DNA from: Luzula sylvatica
Lineage: Eukaryota; Streptophyta; Magnoliopsida; Poales; Juncaceae
Assembly (NCBI GenBank): GCA_946800325.1
Contig: OX326958.1
Coordinates: forward strand, 816,001 to 880,000
DNA: 64,000 nt
Direction: 5' to 3'
Made by a program: the position numbers and the translations under genes. The notes under the pieces were generated by a model. That model was given only the letters and a program-made list of their open reading frames with translations, was not told the origin of the DNA and ran no database searches. Position 1 is the stretch's first letter, and each line of letters begins with the position of its first letter. Below, one piece after another: positions 1-9,425 of this stretch.

Positions 1-571
1 TATATGGTATACCATTTTTCGTTTAGTTTCATGACAGATCAATTTAAACCATATAAAGTAAAATGATAATTCAATTAGTGGTATAAATTCAATCAATCAC
101 GTGAGCTAAAAAGTTAAAAATAAAAATTTAAATCATATTTTTTTGGGCTTAATATGATCTAAATTACAATCATGGAACAGAAAATATTCATATAATATTT
201 TAGGACAACATGAACATTCAATTTAGGCCCAATAAATCTACACTTGAATTTGATTTCTTCTCGTCTCCCAATTTCTTACCGACTGAAATAAACAAACAAA
301 CAAAAGAAATTATTATGTGGGTATCCAGGTAGGTTATCTTGTCTCATTCAAAATTTTCTTTTACATATTTACCCATCATAAATTCAAAATATCATATTTA
401 CCCTTAATAAAATTAAGAATATCAAATTTATCTTCTCAAAAAATCTTAAACATCATAATATTTAAACTAGATTTATAAAAGAAAACCATCATAAACTTAC
501 CAAATGCAATCACTTGACAAACTTAATACGAAAATACCAGTGATATTTATCTATATTTGTAAGTTCTGAAA

Positions 572-617
<46 letters not shown>

Positions 618-710
618 GGAGGTTTGACAATGTGTCGAGACCTCGAATATATTAGATCAAAGAAGTGAAACGAAAGAGAGAATTTGGAGAGAATATATAA
701 GACAATATTC
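1..710. other. AT-rich flank with a TA microsatellite
   Basis: This stretch has no open frame or splice pattern that I can support. It is AT-rich and contains a perfect TA dinucleotide run at about 574-607 followed by a T-run. The short open frames here have no recognisable content. It is best read as intergenic sequence. Confidence 0.6.
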
Positions 711-861
711 TTTTTTTTTTTTTTGAAGAGAATCCTAAGCCAAGAATCGTGACCATTATATGTTTTTTTTTATATTGATGCCGTCGGGATTCGAACCCAC
801 AACCTCTACAACATGAGGGTTTATTGTGCTGAGCACTCAACCATCCAGGCTATGGGACCAT
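711..861 (-). mobile_element. tRNA-derived SINE (minus strand)
   Basis: Read on the minus strand, the segment starts with a tRNA-like head. It has an A-box-like TGGTTGAGTGCTC at about 831-843 and a perfect B-box GGTTCGAATCC at 787-797. Roughly 60 bases follow, then a terminal A-run, seen as the T-run at 711-725 on the plus strand. The ends of the tRNA-like part do not pair into an acceptor stem, so this is not a functional tRNA. Internal pol III boxes plus a 3' A-tail are the SINE signature. The target duplication is unclear; both sides carry a loose ATATT..CTTTTT. Confidence 0.6.
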
Positions 862-908
862 TGGCGATATTTTCTTTTTGAAAGATGAAATATGATAATT
901 TTATTTAT

Positions 909-1343
909 TGGGTGATGCTATTGCAATATCCAACATAGATAAAATGCGAGCGATTTTAATTTTATTTTTATCAAATGACCGTTATATTTCTGTTAACGAT
1001 GAATTGATGATTATTTATCTATTAGTTTATTATTTTTCATAAATCATGCAAATAAAAAATTTCATATAGAAAATATTTTTCTTCGTAATTTTTTCATCTT
1101 ACAAAAACAATTAAATTATAATGTGTCATATATATTTAAATATGAAAATTAATATATATATCAGTTAGATTTATTTTTTCATAATATTGGGAAAAATATT
1201 TTTGTATTATTCATGAAAGATATAAATAATAGTATATAGTTATAATAAATATCAATCAACATAAGGGTATAGTAGTCATTGATTAAAAAAAAATTAAAAT
1301 CGCTCTCAATTTAATCATGTTAACTTTTGCAATAGTATCGTCC
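909..1343. mobile_element. MITE-like element with long terminal inverted repeats
   Basis: The left end (about 909-965) and the reverse complement of the right end (about 1286-1343) match over some 55 bases. They share GATGCTATTGCAA / GATACTATTGCAA and AGCGATTTTAATTTT. The sequence TATTTAT flanks both sides (902-908 and 1344-1350) and fits a target-site duplication. There is no coding capacity. The superfamily cannot be assigned with certainty. Confidence 0.55.
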
Positions 1344-1655
1344 TATTTATTTTGAAGGAGAAGTATGATATTTCGGAGTTATAAAAGGTAAATATCCTAG
1401 TTAAAAGATTCTATTTCTTATCATACACATGGATTAATATATCAAACAGCATAATTTGGGGGTTAATAAAGGGCCGAAATTGTAAAGGACAAAACCTTTG
1501 AGGTGCTCAATGTAAAGCTGCTCCTTTCTTCTGCTTTTCTCGTCTCACACTACACACACTGGTGCTGATAGCTCACTCACTCGACTCTCGACTCTCGACC
1601 AACCTATCTTCCCCCAAATTAGTGAAAAATCCCAGTAGATCCAAAAAATTCAAGA
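1344..1655 (+). promoter_or_regulatory. Proximal promoter and leader of the glucanase gene
   Basis: About 300 bases separate the MITE-like element from the glucanase start codon. A weak TATA-like TTAATATAT lies near 1432-1441, and a pyrimidine-rich tract (CTCCTTTCTTCTGCTTTTCTC) lies near 1520-1542. Both are typical of plant core promoters and 5' leaders. The transcription start is not determined. The MITE-like insertion ends about 310 bases upstream of the ATG, so it may lie in the regulatory region. Confidence 0.35.
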
Positions 1656-3296
1656 ATGGAAAAAACCCAATTAACTCTAAGCCTTGTTCTTCTCTTTCTC
1701 CTTCAAAGATTCAACATTTTTGTAGTGGAATCAGCGATTGGTGTGAATTGGGGCACTATCCAATCACACAAGATCTCTCCTTTAGTTGCCGTTGATTTGA
1801 TGAGAGTGAACAAGATTTCCAAGGTTAAATTGTTCGATTCTGATCCTACCATTTTGAGGGCATTAATGGGTAGTGGTATTCAGGTCATGGTTGGCATACC
1901 GAATGACCTTTTGGGTTCAATTGCCTCCTCTCTTTCAGCCTCCGATGATTTCATTGCGCGAAATATCTCAAGATTTCTCGTGAAAGGTGGAGTTGATATA
2001 AGGTACTTCGTTCTTCTCGTCCCTTTTTCTCTCTTTTCCATTTATTTTCTTACTATTTATTAGCTTGCCTAAACTGCTAATTGGTCTAAGAAACTATAAT
2101 TACTTACTGAGTAAGCTCAATTGTTCCTTAATTAAACCTAATTCGTGTTTTTTAAAGTTGTATGGTTTGAATTTGCACGCAGATACATAGCAGTAGGAAA
2201 CGAGCCGTTTCTGACAAGCTATCAAGGCCAATTCCAATCCTATATTCTCCCCTCTCTCTCAAACCTCCAACAATCATTAACCAAATCAAACCTCAATAAT
2301 TACATCAAACTCGTGGTACCGTGCAATGCCGATGCGTACCAATCACCAGGCCCACCCTCACAAGGCGCGTTTCGCTCCGATTTAACCCAACTCATGACTC
2401 AACTCGTCTCCTTTCTAAACTCAAACGGGTCACCATTCGTAGTCAACATTTACCCGTTTCTCTCTCTCTACCAAAGCACCGATTTCCCTCAAGACTACGC
2501 CTTCTTCGAAGGCTCCACTCACCCTGTAATAGACGGGTCCAACATTTATTACAATGCTTTTGACGGAAATTACGATACTTTGGTCGCCGCGTTGACCAAA
2601 TTAGGGTTTAGTCAAATCCCAATTTCGATTGGGGAAGTTGGTTGGCCCACCGAAGGGGCTTCGAGTGCAAACTTAAGCGCGGCAAGGGTTTTTAATCAGG
2701 GTTTAATAAATCATGTTTTGAGCAACAAAGGAACGCCGTTGAGACCGGGTGTACCACCCGTAGACGTGTATTTATTCGGTTTATTAGACGAAGGACAAAA
2801 AAGCGTTTTGCCCGGTAATTTCGAGCGTCATTGGGGCATTTTTTCTTTCGACGGTCAAGCGAAATATCCTTTGAATTTGGGTAACGGACCTTTAAAAAAC
2901 GCAAAAAACGTGGATTATTTACCGTGGAGATGGTGCGTGGCGAACCCGTATAGGGATCTTAACGAAGCTACGAATCATATCAAGATCGCTTGTGACATGG
3001 CGGATTGTACGACTTTGTATTACGGAGGTTCGTGCAACGGAATTGATGAAAAGGGGAATGTTTCGTATGCGTTTAACAGTTATTATCAATTGCAAAAACA
3101 AGATGCGAGGAGTTGTGATTTTGACGGGTTGGGGATGATCACGTATTTGGATCCTTCGGTTGGAGATTGTAGATTTCTCGTTGGAGTGAACGATAATGCT
3201 AGTCACGGGTTTAGGGTTTGTAATTGGGGGTTAGGGTTTTGGGTTTTAGGGTTGTTTTGGATGTATTTATATTTGAATCTTTGTTGTTGTTTGTAA
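1656..3296 (+). CDS. Glucan endo-1,3-beta-glucosidase, GH17 plus X8/CBM43, two exons
   Basis: The exons are 1656-2002 and 2183-3296, separated by a 180-bp GT-AG intron that splits an Arg codon (AG|A). The product is 486 aa. Residues 1-26 are a signal peptide, followed by the GH17 start IGVNWG. The acid/base Glu is E123 in VGNEP and the nucleophile Glu is E267 in IGEVGWPTEG. An X8 (CBM43) domain starts at WCVANP (residue 366) and has the family cysteines. The last 20 or so residues are hydrophobic, as in GPI-anchored members of the plant GH17 family. Known family members hydrolyse beta-1,3-glucan (callose) at the wall or plasmodesmata. It most resembles the plant 'glucosidase 5/6-like' group. 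The gene looks intact, and a 3' fragment of it recurs at 57899-58722. Confidence 0.93.
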
Positions 3297-3699
3297 TTTT
3301 GTTGTACCACTTGTACTTTGTTAGGATTAGTTACCTCATGTTATCTTATCTTAATCTAAGTAGTATATAATTAGGAATAGAAAGTGAGGTTTTTTCTTAA
3401 TATATTTAAAACTTTAATTTGATTGTTGATTAACAAATCTATATATATATATATATTTTTCTGATTTTTGGGTGGCTTCTGTGATTGTTTTTTTTATATT
3501 GCTACATAACCTTTAACTTTTGATCCATCATAATTGTATACAAGATAACTTATATTGCGCAAAAATGTACCGCAGTGTACATTTTTTTTTATTCATTAGC
3601 AAAGGAAACACGATTTTTTCAGCTACATTTATTTATCATTTATACTTGTAATAATAGCTCTTTATTAGATTTGTGCCTGTATTTCTCTTTTGTTGGGAA
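3297..3699. other. Convergent 3' region between glucanase and peptide gene
   Basis: This is the 3' flank of the glucanase, which converges on the minus-strand peptide gene. It holds T-rich runs and a TA repeat near 3441-3458. Both genes probably end their transcripts here. The interval about 3315-3585 appears again at both ends of the duplicated block (from 55667 and up to 59034), so it marks the overlap of that duplication. Confidence 0.5.
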
Positions 3700-4091
3700 T
3701 CAACCCCTCGGCGGTGGACTCGGTGGGCAGCAGTTATCGCCACAGCACGCATGGCCACATGTCGGTTTAGGATCGGTAACCAGATAGCAGCACCTACATG
3801 CTTAATTCACAAATCACAAATTAAACACAACATTATTTAAGGAATTGGTAATATACTGTTTGACATTAGTTATTATGAAATAATATATTAGCTCGAAAAG
3901 GAAATATCTAAAAATTAGACCAAACACCAGAGATTTCCTAGTATGATCTATATTTGATTTGGAAATATTTTGATAATTTAACATCGATTCGAATTTGAGT
4001 ACTTACGCAGTGATGCGGTTCCTGCTGTGATGTAAAATACCAGTAGAATGATGACCCAAGAGATCAGAGCTAAGATGGACTTCTTTTTCAT
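3700..4091 (-). CDS. Small secreted cysteine-rich peptide, two exons (unrecognised family)
   Basis: Exon 1 is 4091-4007 and exon 2 is 3800-3700, both on the minus strand. The donor is GTAAGT and the acceptor TTAAG; the join is in phase 1 and gives 61 aa. Residues 1-28 start MKKKS and continue as one hydrophobic stretch (a signal peptide or anchor). The remaining 33 residues hold 8 cysteines in the order CxCC-x9-C-x3-CC-x3-CC, followed by a PPSPPP tail. I do not recognise the family; it does not fit the defensin, RALF or EPF spacing as I know them. The gene is too short to show as a long ORF. A second copy at 56048-56447 keeps the frame, the splice sites and all cysteines, with changes at a few other positions. 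That conservation is the main support. A signalling or antimicrobial role is only an inference. Confidence 0.68.
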
Positions 4092-4931
4092 GTTCCTTTT
4101 CTCGTACCTCAAAATGACAATATAATTCTAATTGGGAAATAATGGAAATGGACCCTTAAATAAGAGAAATGATTTATCTTTTTGAAAAGATAAAATAATG
4201 ACGACATGGATTTGAATGTTGGAGCATTCATACCCTTCATTTGTCCAGTGCATAGAATCTGGCGGAGTGGCCAATTTTGACACGAATTGACTGGGAGACT
4301 GCTTGATGCGGTGGAGAGGCATCAAAAAATATTTAAAAATGTTTGGGTGACCAACTTAAACCAACTTGAATTTTGAATTCAAAAATATAATATTAAATGG
4401 GCAAATCCTATATAAATACTAGTTTTTCAAAATTCGAAGAAGAGTTCACTTCTATTTATCCAATAAAAATGCCTATCAAAATTCATTAAGAATAAAAACA
4501 TAAAAGATCTTATTACTGCTAAGTAAGTTTATCGAGCTTTAGCAAATTAATTTTTTTTTTTCCAAAATGAACAAACAAGAAAACGCGCTGTCAAAGCCAG
4601 ATACATACTTCCTACATTTCAATTTGAAAATTTTATGTACTCATTAGTTTTCAAATCAAGATGTATAAAATAATTCGAAGATTTTCTATTGGAATGCATT
4701 TGATTATTGATTAAATAATGAACATCAAAAATTTCACCACAAGAATCAAACAATAGTGTATATACATCCAATTAAAATCTCAGGCTATTAGTGGAAAAGG
4801 GAAAACCCCACCAATTAGTGGAAACCCCAATAATAAGAGAGAGCCTAGAAAGTGGAAAATAATTGAAGTTGACCGACCAGATCTCAACTTCTTGCTATAT
4901 CTTCTCTTATCTTATCTTATCTTTTCCATAG

Positions 4932-4968
<37 letters not shown>

Positions 4969-4985
4969 AGTTCATAATAATAGAC
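4092..4985 (+). promoter_or_regulatory. Shared upstream region of peptide gene and NLR1
   Basis: This roughly 0.9-kb spacer lies between the divergent peptide gene (-) and NLR1 (+). A strong TATA-like TATATAAATA is at 4409-4418 and could serve either strand. A pure CT run at about 4935-4964 ends about 20 bases before the NLR1 ATG, so it probably lies in the 5' leader. The whole spacer is repeated nearly unchanged at about 56448-57328. A minus-strand 65-codon frame at 4128-4325 is broken in that second copy and is therefore probably not coding. Confidence 0.45.
4935..4964 (+). repeat. CT microsatellite in NLR1 leader
   Basis: This is a pure (CT)n run about 30 bases long, directly upstream of the NLR1 start codon. 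Equivalent CT runs precede NLR2 (about 45445-45485) and the NLR3 chimera (about 57276-57298), so the position is conserved while the length varies. Confidence 0.85.
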
Positions 4986-7670
4986 ATGGCCGAGTCTGCA
5001 ATATATTCCGTTTTAAGCACGCTCGGCAATCTCACAATCACAGAGACCAAATTCCTTAAAGGGGTTCCTGACCAAGTGGAGTCCATAAAAAGCGAGCTCA
5101 AATCGATGCAAGGCTTCTTGAGTGATGCCGAATTGAGACAAAGCAAGGGAGATAAGAGCGCATCAATCTTGGTTCAAGAGATCAGAGATGCAGCGTATGA
5201 GGCGGAAAATGTGATTGCAAAGATTAAATGGATGCAGAGGCGGAACAATCAGAACAAAGGGTGTTCAGGCATATTATCAAGGTACAAAGATGTTTCTCGT
5301 AGTGATTTAATAATCCTTCATGAGACTGGGAAAAAGATTGAAAACATACAGAAAAAAATAGGTGAGATTTTCCAAAACAAAGATAAATATGATCCAACCA
5401 AATTAGGGGAAACAAGTACACATACGGATGAAATTGATTTTTCTATGGAAGATGATCTGAATATGCAAAGATTGATAACTCCTTATCTTGAAAACAAAGA
5501 TGAAGTTATCGGTTTTCATAATGAAATAGATAAAATTATTGAACAACTAACTGATCCATTAAATAAAGATTTAACGTTCATTTCTCTAGTGGGTATGGGG
5601 GGGATTGGTAAATCTACGCTTGCTAACAAAGTGTTTAGTGATCCCATAATACAAAATAATTTCAATGCACTTGCCTGGATATCCGTATCTCAAAGTTACA
5701 AACCCATAGAATTATTAAAGGATATAATGAAAAAAATCATGAATATTAAAAAAGAGAAACTTAATTCAAATGAAAATGAGATTACAGAACATGAATTAGA
5801 GAACATGCCAGAAAAGGAAGTTAAAGAGAAACTCCACGAGTTTTTAAAGAATAAAAAATACTTGATAGTAATAGATGATGTTTGGACCGAAAAAGCTTTG
5901 GATCAAATTACTTGTAAAAATACGATATTTCCCAATTCAAATAATGGTAGTAGAATTATACTAACAACTCGTAATATGAAATTAGCAAATCGTACGCACC
6001 ATCTCAATCATATTCATAACATTGAACTCCTGGACAAAGAAAAAAGTTGGGAGTTCCTCCGCAAGAAAGCTTTTTGTTTTCCAAACAAGATTAATGAAAT
6101 CACTCTAAAAGAGCTAGAAAATATCGGTAAAGAGCTCGCAAAAAAATGTAATGGCCTTCGTCTTGCCCTTTCAGTATTGGGAGGTGTTTTATCCAAAAAC
6201 GTTGATCCGGATGTTTGGTCAAGAATAATCGATAATTTCGATTGGGAAGAAATGGACAAAGAAAAAAACATTGTAGAAATACTAGCTCTTAGTTTTCACG
6301 ATCTCCCAAACCATCTCAAGTCATGTTTTTTATACATGGCATGTTTTCCCGAAGACCATCTTATTTCAACCTCCAACCTAATTAAAATGTGGATTGCGGA
6401 AGGTTTTATTCCTTCCAAAAGTAATTTTTCTTATGAAAAAACGGGTAGAAAATATTTAGATGAGTTGGCTCACCGATCTATTATACAAGTTGTCGAAACG
6501 AGTAAAACTCATGGTTGGATCAAAAGGATAAGAATGCATGATATTTTACGTGACTTTTGCATTGAAGAAAGTGCAAAAACCGGGTTCTTCAAAATTTGCA
6601 ATAATCTTGACAATTTTGAAGCGTCCCCATCAGATGGCATGATAGCTTATCGAGTCGCTTTTAATAAATTCTTTAGCAATGAAGTGAGTGTGTCTATGCC
6701 AAATATGCGCACTATTATAGGTTTTGATTTACCCAAACCATCATTGTGTGGGTTGAATTATTTACGAGTTCTGGAACTGGTGGGCCTTTCGGATATTAAA
6801 AAGTTACCCGATGAAATCGGGAGGATGATATTTCTGAAATATATTGGTTTGAGAAAATGCGGTAATATAAATTTACCTTCTTCAATTGGAAATCTCATAA
6901 ATTTACAAACTTTCGATTCAAGAGACACCGAAATAGGTAATTCAGTGCCCGCTTCTTTTTGGAAAATCTCAACACTTAGACATATCTATTTGAATTTTGG
7001 TAGGGGTTGGGTTTGTAAACTGAAACTACCAAATCAGGATGATTTGCCGAACGTTCAAACATTACATATAAATTCATCTCGTAACCTTACAAATGAAAGT
7101 ACATTTATTAGAACACTAGACAAAAAAAGTGAGATTTTCTCTCTCTCCTTGGATAATTTGGTGTTACCTCTAGAACCTATTACAGTGTTGTCAAATCATC
7201 CCGGTGTTCGGGAGTTGTCACTATCTGGGAGAATTTACACCACAAATAAAAGCCTACCAAATAATACTCTCTTCCCACCCAACCTGAGGAAGTTGAAGTT
7301 AGAAAGTATATGTTTGAAGGAAGATCCGATGCCTATTCTAGAGTTGCTTCCATTCCTTGTTGTTCTTGAGTTAAGTATGTGTGGATACCTAGGGGATAAA
7401 ATGTCATGCTCCAGTGGTGGATTCCATCGATTGCAACGCATGTCACTCTTTTTTTTTAAGGTAGAGGAGTGGAAAATAGAAGCTGGCTCAATGCCTAGAC
7501 TTTCCAAACTTATCCTATATTTCTGTCGAAATATGAGGATGCAACCCGAGGAATTGGTGGATCTCCCTGCTCTTAAGGAGCTCCAGCTGATGTACATGCC
7601 CGAGTTTCCAGAGGAAACCTGTAGCAAGCTTCGGGAGATTGGATGCAAGGTGATTAGAATTGATGGATGA
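4986..7670 (+). CDS. NLR1: CC-NB-ARC-LRR disease resistance-type protein
   Basis: The coding exon is single and encodes 894 aa. Residues 1-130 form an Rx-type coiled-coil with a degenerate EDVID region (AAYEAENVIA). The NB-ARC part shows the P-loop GMGGIGKST (203-211), RNBS-A near 226-238, kinase-2 LIVIDDVW (293-300), RNBS-B GSRIILTTR (321-329), RNBS-D CFLYMACFPED, and MHD (517-519). About 300 residues of leucine-rich repeats follow. In this family the NB-ARC is a nucleotide switch and the LRR takes part in recognition and autoinhibition. One oddity is the GLPL motif, which reads GLRLAL: codon CGT at 6159-6161 gives Arg392 where NLR2 has CCT (Pro). This may weaken function. The start MAESAI is shared with the other two copies. 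Confidence 0.93.
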   Translation: MAESAIYSVLSTLGNLTITETKFLKGVPDQVESIKSELKSMQGFLSDAELRQSKGDKSASILVQEIRDAAYEAENVIAKIKWMQRRNNQNKGCSGILSRYKDVSRSDLIILHETGKKIENIQKKIGEIFQNKDKYDPTKLGETSTHTDEIDFSMEDDLNMQRLITPYLENKDEVIGFHNEIDKIIEQLTDPLNKDLTFISLVGMGGIGKSTLANKVFSDPIIQNNFNALAWISVSQSYKPIELLKDIMKKIMNIKKEKLNSNENEITEHELENMPEKEVKEKLHEFLKNKKYLIVIDDVWTEKALDQITCKNTIFPNSNNGSRIILTTRNMKLANRTHHLNHIHNIELLDKEKSWEFLRKKAFCFPNKINEITLKELENIGKELAKKCNGLRLALSVLGGVLSKNVDPDVWSRIIDNFDWEEMDKEKNIVEILALSFHDLPNHLKSCFLYMACFPEDHLISTSNLIKMWIAEGFIPSKSNFSYEKTGRKYLDELAHRSIIQVVETSKTHGWIKRIRMHDILRDFCIEESAKTGFFKICNNLDNFEASPSDGMIAYRVAFNKFFSNEVSVSMPNMRTIIGFDLPKPSLCGLNYLRVLELVGLSDIKKLPDEIGRMIFLKYIGLRKCGNINLPSSIGNLINLQTFDSRDTEIGNSVPASFWKISTLRHIYLNFGRGWVCKLKLPNQDDLPNVQTLHINSSRNLTNESTFIRTLDKKSEIFSLSLDNLVLPLEPITVLSNHPGVRELSLSGRIYTTNKSLPNNTLFPPNLRKLKLESICLKEDPMPILELLPFLVVLELSMCGYLGDKMSCSSGGFHRLQRMSLFFFKVEEWKIEAGSMPRLSKLILYFCRNMRMQPEELVDLPALKELQLMYMPEFPEETCSKLREIGCKVIRIDG

Positions 7671-7671
7671 A

Positions 7672-7941
7672 GTAAGTAATTTTCTTTTACTTAATTACTT
7701 TAGTAGCAGATTTAATTTATTTGTTATCTCTAATTTATTTTTGTTATTATGGTGATAATACATTCTTTTATCAAATTATTTCATACATAACTCATAAGCA
7801 GGTCAATTTTAGTGATACTTTATGATTCAATTTTTCTTTCACCAAGAACACTTACTGTTAGAAGCGTGAAAATTGTCTAGCATTTATATTTAATAATATC
7901 TTGTTCGGTGACTAACTCATATTTGTTTGTATATATTGCAG
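7672..7941 (+). other. 3' UTR intron of NLR1
   Basis: A consensus donor GTAAGT begins one base after the stop codon, and an acceptor TATATTGCAG ends at 7941. The same donor and acceptor flank the equivalent interval after NLR2 (50211-50485), with high sequence similarity. I infer a spliced 3' UTR. The intron sits so close to the stop that it should not mark the mRNA for nonsense-mediated decay. Confidence 0.6.
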
Positions 7942-8537
7942 GAAATGGATGGATGTGCTTCGCATGATTTTACTTATTTAATTTCCTTGAATTGGTTCCC
8001 TTCAAAAAAACAAAAAAAATCCTTGAATTGGATTGAGTGTGTTTTTATAAACAAGTATGGTTTGTTATTGTGTGCATTATTTCCTTCCATTTCTAAACAT
8101 TCGTGTGTGTGTGTTTTTATTATGATTTTGTTGTAATAATTATGGAGCAAATCTTAAACTCTAAACAAATTGCTTGGATTTTTTTATATTTGTGTGCTTG
8201 GTTTTTTAGTAGATTAATTAATCGGATAAAGTTGTATAATTGAAATTATGGATTTTATTTTTTTGGTAAATATGATCAAAATAAAAAGAATTGTAATTTA
8301 GTCCCTGTTAATTCGAGAAGTTATTGTTTTGCAGGATATTTGTGGGACCTAGTGTGCAGAAAATTGCGTACCGGGCTCTTCTTTTTGCAGGATATTTCGA
8401 GAAGTGTTAATAAAGTGTTTTTTTTTTGTTAATCATCAGGAAGCACGGGCTCTTTTTTTTTTTTTTTATCAATACGTACTAATAAACAAAAATTTAGTAC
8501 ATGCATATTCATCTCAATGAGCTTTCAAGTTCTTGTT
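7942..8537. other. NLR1 3' flank
   Basis: This holds the rest of the NLR1 3' UTR and T-rich spacer. Up to about 8250 it is similar to the NLR2 3' flank (50486-50870), which supports common descent of the two loci. I see no other gene. A 69-codon frame starting near 7927 spans the splice acceptor and has no recognisable content. Confidence 0.5.
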
Positions 8538-8999
8538 GATTGCTCGGTTTTTTTTTTTTTTTGAAAATAAAGAAGCGGAGCTTCTTTTTGATATATTAAT
8601 GCAAGTTTAATACATCGTTTTAATTTTATATAATCATGTAAAAAGAAACCTAGTCAAGCGACCAAAAAATAAATAAAAGACATTTCCTAGGTAATAAACG
8701 TTATTACCAAAAGCTAAAAGATTAAGGAGATTGAGAAGCCTTGAGGTAGAGATATGTTTCACGGCTAGAAGAGGAGTTTCCATTCCTTTGCTTCGTGGTT
8801 GATCCTTGCTATTGTCGATGTCAGTGGTGTCCTTTGTTGGTTGAAAATCCGGTTGTTTCGTTCTTTTCAAATATCCCAAATAGTGGCTACAAAATATGTG
8901 TCGAGGATTTCCTTTTCTTCTTTGGACTTCTTAGCTCGGGCGTCAAGCCAAAAATTCGGTATTGTATCTCGGGTCTCGAACGGGAACCCGATTGCTCGG
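8538..8999 (-). mobile_element. 5'-truncated LINE (L1-type) with a 10-bp target duplication
   Basis: The perfect direct repeat GATTGCTCGG flanks the insert at 8538-8547 and 8990-8999. The plus strand begins with a T-run at 8548-8562, which is the A-tail of a minus-strand LINE. The sequence just inside it (about 8563-8640) matches the 3' end of the LINE at 43940-44020. The fragment is only about 440 bp and keeps no reverse transcriptase. The perfect target duplication and intact tail suggest it is fairly young. Confidence 0.75.
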
Positions 9000-9240
9000 G
9001 TTTTAGGGTGTACATAATTTAATTTTGTTCATGTTTTCATTGTTAGTTATTCTTAATGGACTATCTGAATTAGTATAGTTTGACGTTAATTGTTATGTCA
9101 TTCTTATATTAATAATTTGGGTATTGATAATGGTTAAACGTGTGATTAGTGGTTAATAAATTTTATGTTCACAATCTTAATTCTTTAAAATTAACAGGTG
9201 TAACAGGTTTACTAACTACTTAAATTTGAAAATATATTTG
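9000..9240. other. Short AT-rich spacer
   Basis: I see no gene or repeat here. It separates the LINE insertion from the inverted-repeat element that begins near 9241. Confidence 0.5.
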
Positions 9241-9425
9241 GTAATGGATAATTATACTCTTCCCCCTCGATTCCCCCCACTATTCACGATTTGTACCATA
9301 TTCGTGAATAGTATGGTGTAGTTTTAATTGTCTTCTCCAATTTACACCTCTCATTTCAATTGACGGTTAATTGTGTTTTGAATTAACGATTAATTCAAAT
9401 GTAATTAATTATTAATATAATTATA
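9241..9425. repeat. Left arm of an inverted-repeat element split by Helitrons
   Basis: The sequence at about 9260-9400 resembles the reverse complement of about 15650-15760. Shared parts include the C-rich tract followed by ACTATTCACGAT and, further in, AATTGACGGTTAATTG (AATTGATGGTTAATTG in the other arm). The two arms look like halves of one foldback or MITE-type element pushed apart by the intervening Helitron material. The match is imperfect and was aligned by eye. Confidence 0.4.

Noticed and set aside
782..861. A possible functional tRNA gene on the minus strand
   Set aside because: A- and B-box-like motifs are present, but the ends do not form an acceptor stem and an A-tail follows, which fits a SINE.
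4128..4325. A 65-codon minus-strand frame (starts MMPLHRIKQ)
   Set aside because: The duplicated copy at 56465-56674 is frameshifted partway, so the reading frame is not conserved. It lies in the upstream region of the peptide gene.
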